The notes under the pieces are model-generated. The model ran no database searches. It was not told where the DNA came from and saw only the letters and a list, made by a program, of their open reading frames with translations. DNA of 64,000 nt from Datnioides undecimradiatus. Its lineage: Eukaryota; Chordata; Actinopteri; Lobotiformes; Datnioididae. Made by a program: the position numbers and the translations under genes. Position 1 is the stretch's first letter, and each line of letters opens with the position of its first letter. The DNA lies in assembly GCA_008933995.1 (NCBI GenBank), contig WARS01000034.1:4442707-4506706 (forward strand). The letters are read 5' to 3'. Shown here in pieces: positions 58,985 to 64,000 of this stretch.

Positions 58985-60243
58985 ATGGCACTGCACCGGT
59001 TATTCCAGCTGTCCTCCGTGCTGCGCTCCGCGGTGAGCCTCACCCTGCGCAGGAACATCGGCATCTCCGCTGTCCTCTTCAATCGGGCCAAGGAGCTCGA
59101 CCCCGTCCAGAAGCTGTTCCTGGACAAGATCCGTGACTACAACAACAAGAGCAAGTGAGTAGATCATACACAGCCTCTAAACTGTTACTATATCCAGGAA
59201 TGATGGTTAGATTTCAGATCAGAGGTCAGATGGAGGTTCATAAAGCAGGCTTCCAGCTCAGAGTACAGCCACTGGTGAAATATTAACCTCCAGCCTCTGT
59301 AAAACTGATAAAAGCCACTTTTGGCTTCTTTATCCTTCTATGTACCTGAAGTCGTCACTTATTATACTCCATTCAAATGGCATCTCCTGCACTCGTTGCT
59401 GTCACGCTCATCTCTTGCACATTTATTGATATCTGATGCCTTGGCTCCTCTCAGGGCTTCAGGTGGCATCGTGGACGCAGGACCCGGTTACCAGAAGAAC
59501 CTGTCTGAAGAGGTCACCAAGCTACAGAGGCTATATGGAGGAGGAGACCTCACCAAGTTCCCTGATTTCAAATTCCCAGGTGAGTTTGAGCTCACGCTGG
59601 GTTACACTGAGTGTTTGTCTTTTGCCCCCGATGTTACCAGTTAAGGACAAACTGTTGTCAACATGACACATTGTTATTAATGTTATTCTTATCTAATGAC
59701 CCCGTATTATAACACTGACCTTCAAATGCTCCTCTGTGCATTATTAAGCCAAGGTCAAAGCGACCCAGACTGTGCGTTTCTGAACTGGTGATAGACGCAG
59801 ATGATTTAAACTGTCCATCACGTCACAGCAAAGTCCTGAAGTTTGATCACTGACGGTGTCGGAATGATACTTAAAAGTGCTCGTGTGTGCTTTGAAGTTA
59901 TTCTTTGCTTTCACACAAGTCACCAGCTCCCCCACTCATAAATATTTATTCCTCTCCCACCGGAGAGATGCTCTGTTATTTGGGGCTTTGTCTGATTCTA
60001 TATATAGTGACACTTATCAAAGCAGGATGATTTTCACATTCCGTTTGAAACCGATTCAGGATGCTTTCATTACTGAGCATCACTGCATTTTTGATGAAGC
60101 TCCAACCAGCTCCTCTCTATATGTTGCTGTACAGCTGCAGTACGCCTCACGTCAGGGAATCGCTCATCAGCAGCTCTCACTGATGGTCTTCTTTTTTTTT
60201 TTTTTAATTTCCAGAGCCCAAGCTTGATGAAGGAGCCAAGTGA
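58985..60243 (+). CDS. atp5pf: ATP synthase coupling factor 6 (F6), mitochondrial
   Basis: Subunit F6 of the peripheral stalk of mitochondrial F1Fo ATP synthase, which ties F1 to Fo so that proton flow drives ATP synthesis. Three coding exons join in frame: 58985-59154, 59455-59579 and 60215-60243. They give 107 residues (human 108). The N-terminus is a mitochondrial targeting peptide rich in Arg, Leu and Ser (about 1-32, MALHRLFQLSSVLRSAVSL). The mature protein has the family core DPVQKLFLDKIRDY, then SGGIVDAGPGYQ and the C-terminal KFPDFKFPEPK. The start ATG sits exactly at the exon start, after a non-coding first exon. AATAAA lies 50 bases after the stop. The gene is downstream of app, as on human chromosome 21. 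Confidence 0.97.
59580..60214 (+). other. atp5pf: atp5pf last intron
   Basis: GTGAGT donor and a long T-run before the TTTCCAG acceptor. Nothing else recognised. Confidence 0.7.
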
Positions 60244-60293
60244 ATGCTGTCCATGCTGTAAATCTTCTACATGTCACCAAATGTGTTGTATTT

Positions 60294-60299
60294 AATAAA
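60294..60299 (+). promoter_or_regulatory. atp5pf: atp5pf poly(A) signal
   Basis: AATAAA 50 bases after the TGA at 60241-60243, giving a very short 3' UTR, as expected for this gene. Confidence 0.85.
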
Positions 60300-60424
60300 A
60301 AGTGGTTCGAACCATGATGCATTTGTTAAGTGTACCTGTTTCTGATGGTTCCCATGCACCCTCGCACTCGTTCCATCATGCTAAAACTGGATGAGTATCC
60401 CCAGATGTATTGATGTATTGGATT

Positions 60425-61070
60425 TAGGGGAGGGACTCGATTAAAAAAATTAATCTAATTAATTAGAGGCTTTGTAAGTAATTAATCTCGATTAATCGCA
60501 TTTTAATCGCATAATATTTGCATTTTTTTTTATTTAAAAAAATGCATTTAATTGCATTTCAATTCAAAACAGTAGAAAAAGAAATAGAAAATATCCCTGG
60601 CCAAAACTGAACAGACCTAAAGTTAAAGTGCCATTTTAAGTACTTTAAGTACTTTTTCAGAACAGTATTGACTTTAAATGGTTTAAAAAAAACAAACTAC
60701 AATTCAACATAAAGTGCAATTTCTTCTTCTTTCTTCTTCTGGTAAAACAACTAGAAATATAAATTAAAGGAGATTTAAGCCTGTCAAATGCTAAACTCAT
60801 TTGATCGAGTTTGGGCTGCTGATACCTCTTGTTCGTACTCGGACCGCACTAACAGCTCCGGCAGTTTCTGTGCTCGCTGCAACATGCTTTGCATTTAGAC
60901 GGTACCGCAGGGTTGAAGTGCATCGGTCCTAGCAACGCGCTTTCATCCCATTCCTCCTTTTTGGTAGCCGTTAGCCGAGCTCTGACGTGTGCATCAGTGT
61001 AATCGGTGTACTCGGAAATCATGCACTGACAAACATTCCGCATTGTTTGGAATGCAAACTGCGATTAAAT
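60425..61070. repeat. Fish hAT-like non-autonomous repeat
   Basis: Starts GGAGGGACTCGATTAAAAAA followed by AATTAATTAGAGGCTTTGTA and AATCTCGATTAATCGCAT. Ends near AAACTGCGATTAAATGC, roughly the inverted complement of the start. I recognise this as a common teleost repeat. Assignment to hAT and the exact limits are inferred; no clean target duplication was found. Confidence 0.6.
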
Positions 61071-62796
61071 GCTCTTTCTTTAGGATGCCTGCCTTCAAAA
61101 CTCAGAGTCCAGGTTCAAACCCACCACCTCAAATCTCTGAGAGTCCAATTAGACTGAAACAAAGGTGGGGCAGAGTGGAGTGACTGAGATAGTGCAGCTA
61201 AAGCGTCAGTGTAGAGGAGATAATATTATTTATTTTAACACAGAAGGAAAAAGAAGGATGCCACAGATAGTCATATCAAATTTGTGTTTAACATTTTGGA
61301 ATCATGTAAGCAAATGCTGTACTTTGTGCTGTACTAGTGCCGAGACACTGTGATAAGTTGCTTAAACTTTACATTTTTCTTGGCAGAAATGGGCATCCAT
61401 ACATCCTGTTTTTGCAATGTGTATAATCCAGGGTTTTGTTGGGTTTGACTTTTTGTTGGCCTGCATGAGAGTGCTGAGAGAATAGTTGTGTATCAATGTG
61501 GCAGTACAAGGCGTGTTCACATTCATAATGCAGGGGTCGTGTGTGTGCGAGTGTGAACAGGATGGTAACGAATATTTCAATGTAAAAAAAGAAAAGATTC
61601 ACTGCAAGCTCTTTGAAAATGGATTTTATGCAAAACGTTCATGCTTTTCTATTATGAAGACTTCATGGTGTTTAATATTTACGGTGCATCTGCTTTGAGC
61701 TCTCCGTGTGAACTGCGTGAAACATCCTGATTTAAAGAACATTGAGTTGATACAATTCGTTCGATATTTAAATGATGACAGGGTGCAAATCTAGAGGAAC
61801 TATTAAAAATGTGCCAGAGTTCACCTCGTGTTTTTTCAGAGTTTAAACTCAGCGTGTGGCAAACTCAGCCATATGAATGCACAAGTGGTCAACGTCACAA
61901 GCGAAAACTTGCCATTGTTTGGAGCAGTCTTAGAGCTCCTCGTGTGTGACGGTGAACAAAGACACAATAATGAAAAGAAGTAGTATTGTTTTAACAGTGA
62001 ATTTGCTGAGGAGACATTTTTGTGCCAGTTGACATGTTGAATGTCTCAGGGTGATTAAGTCTGTTTTTTTTATGAGTACTTATTAAATTGGACTTGGCAG
62101 TTTAAATCTGATGACCTGGTTGTGTTTCGACACCAGCAGCTGGGGTTTTCGGTTCTGATCTGGGTGTGTGAAGCAGGGGTGGATCTAGCAGGAGGCTTCG
62201 GGGCAGCTATCGACCCCCCTACGGAGGTTTGGAATTTATGACTAAATACCTGAAAAACAAACACTTCTGCTGTACTTTGTGTTGTCTGTGTTGACTGAAT
62301 TAACAAATGCTATCATCCTGACTCACTAAACGTATATGTATTGAGCATAGCAAATAAACCAACGACTAACAAAACCAGCAGTCTTTACCTCAAAGCACCA
62401 TCGAGCCAATAGAGACCTGGCTCAAAGCTTGTTTCACAATCAAATACAAAGTCAGTGGATATGGTTATATACTGATGGGAACTTAAGTTATTCATCAGCA
62501 TATTATTAATTCAGGTGAGAGGTGTCCAATTTAGATCTTTTTGTCTTTTTTTACCGATTGATCCAGATCTTGTATAAAGTCATACCCCACACAAACTACA
62601 TCAGAAAGTTAGATACATTCAGATCACAACATATCACTGCCACATCATTAGAAAGTCACTTTTTCCTGTAGGTGAAAATACTGTAGCAACAACACCAAAG
62701 CTTCTGTTTGGAGTCTCCAAAAATCAGCACTCTACACTCAGCTTCCATCAGAGCGTCCTCTCTTCACCACCAGCAGCGGTCCAAGCAAAGAGGGTC
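61071..62796. other. Intergenic, atp5pf-HECW relic
   Basis: No coding exon recognised. The 62170-62260 stretch (CAGGGGTGGATCTAGCAG and following) resembles diverged repeat sequence but is not assignable. Confidence 0.5.
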
Positions 62797-63926
<1,130 letters not shown>

Positions 63927-64000
63927 CTAATGAAAATGCACACAAACACACTCTTAGATTTATCTTTCCTTTATCACATTAATCCTTCCTCTCTTTGGAA

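Overview
The window is vertebrate nuclear DNA and almost certainly comes from a teleost fish. Coding exons are spread over GT..AG introns, and CA/GT microsatellites are abundant. Several interspersed repeats that I recognise from fish genomes are present, and all encoded proteins are clear vertebrate families. No bacterial, phage or CRISPR features are visible.

Five genes lie head to tail on the + strand. They are the 3' end of adamts5 (1-1368), all of adamts1 (8486-13040), cyyr1 (17671-23627), app (25137-54870, 17 coding exons, first intron about 15.4 kb) and atp5pf/ATP synthase coupling factor 6 (58985-60243). This is the order on human chromosome 21 (ADAMTS5-ADAMTS1-CYYR1-APP-[GABPA]-ATP5PF) in a much more compact form. 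GABPA is missing from between app and atp5pf. Exon junctions were placed by joining splice sites to keep frame, and most app exon lengths equal those of human APP as I remember them.

Region by region: 1-5.8 kb holds the adamts5 last exons and long 3' UTR, which contains an hAT-family DNA transposon with an 8-bp target duplication. 5.8-8.0 kb is intergenic. 8.0-14.2 kb is adamts1, with a TATA box, a leader carrying four short upstream ORFs, and a 3' UTR. 14.2-17.4 kb is intergenic. 17.4-24.3 kb is cyyr1. 24.7-57.35 kb is app, with the Kunitz exon present and an unusually diverged N-terminus of the amyloid-beta segment. 58.2-60.3 kb is atp5pf. 60.4-61.1 kb is a fish repeat. 62.8-63.93 kb, on the minus strand, holds a broken, intron-containing remnant of a HECW1/HECW2-type HECT ubiquitin ligase gene.

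The genes are neighbours by descent, not an operon-like functional unit. ADAMTS1 and ADAMTS5 are secreted proteoglycan-cleaving metalloproteases, CYYR1 is a small single-pass membrane protein, APP is a type I membrane protein and ATP5PF is a mitochondrial ATP synthase stalk subunit. The most noteworthy points are the HECW relic, the Abeta N-terminal changes including loss of His6, dinucleotide repeats abutting four app splice sites (including the Kunitz exon), and the four uORFs of adamts1.
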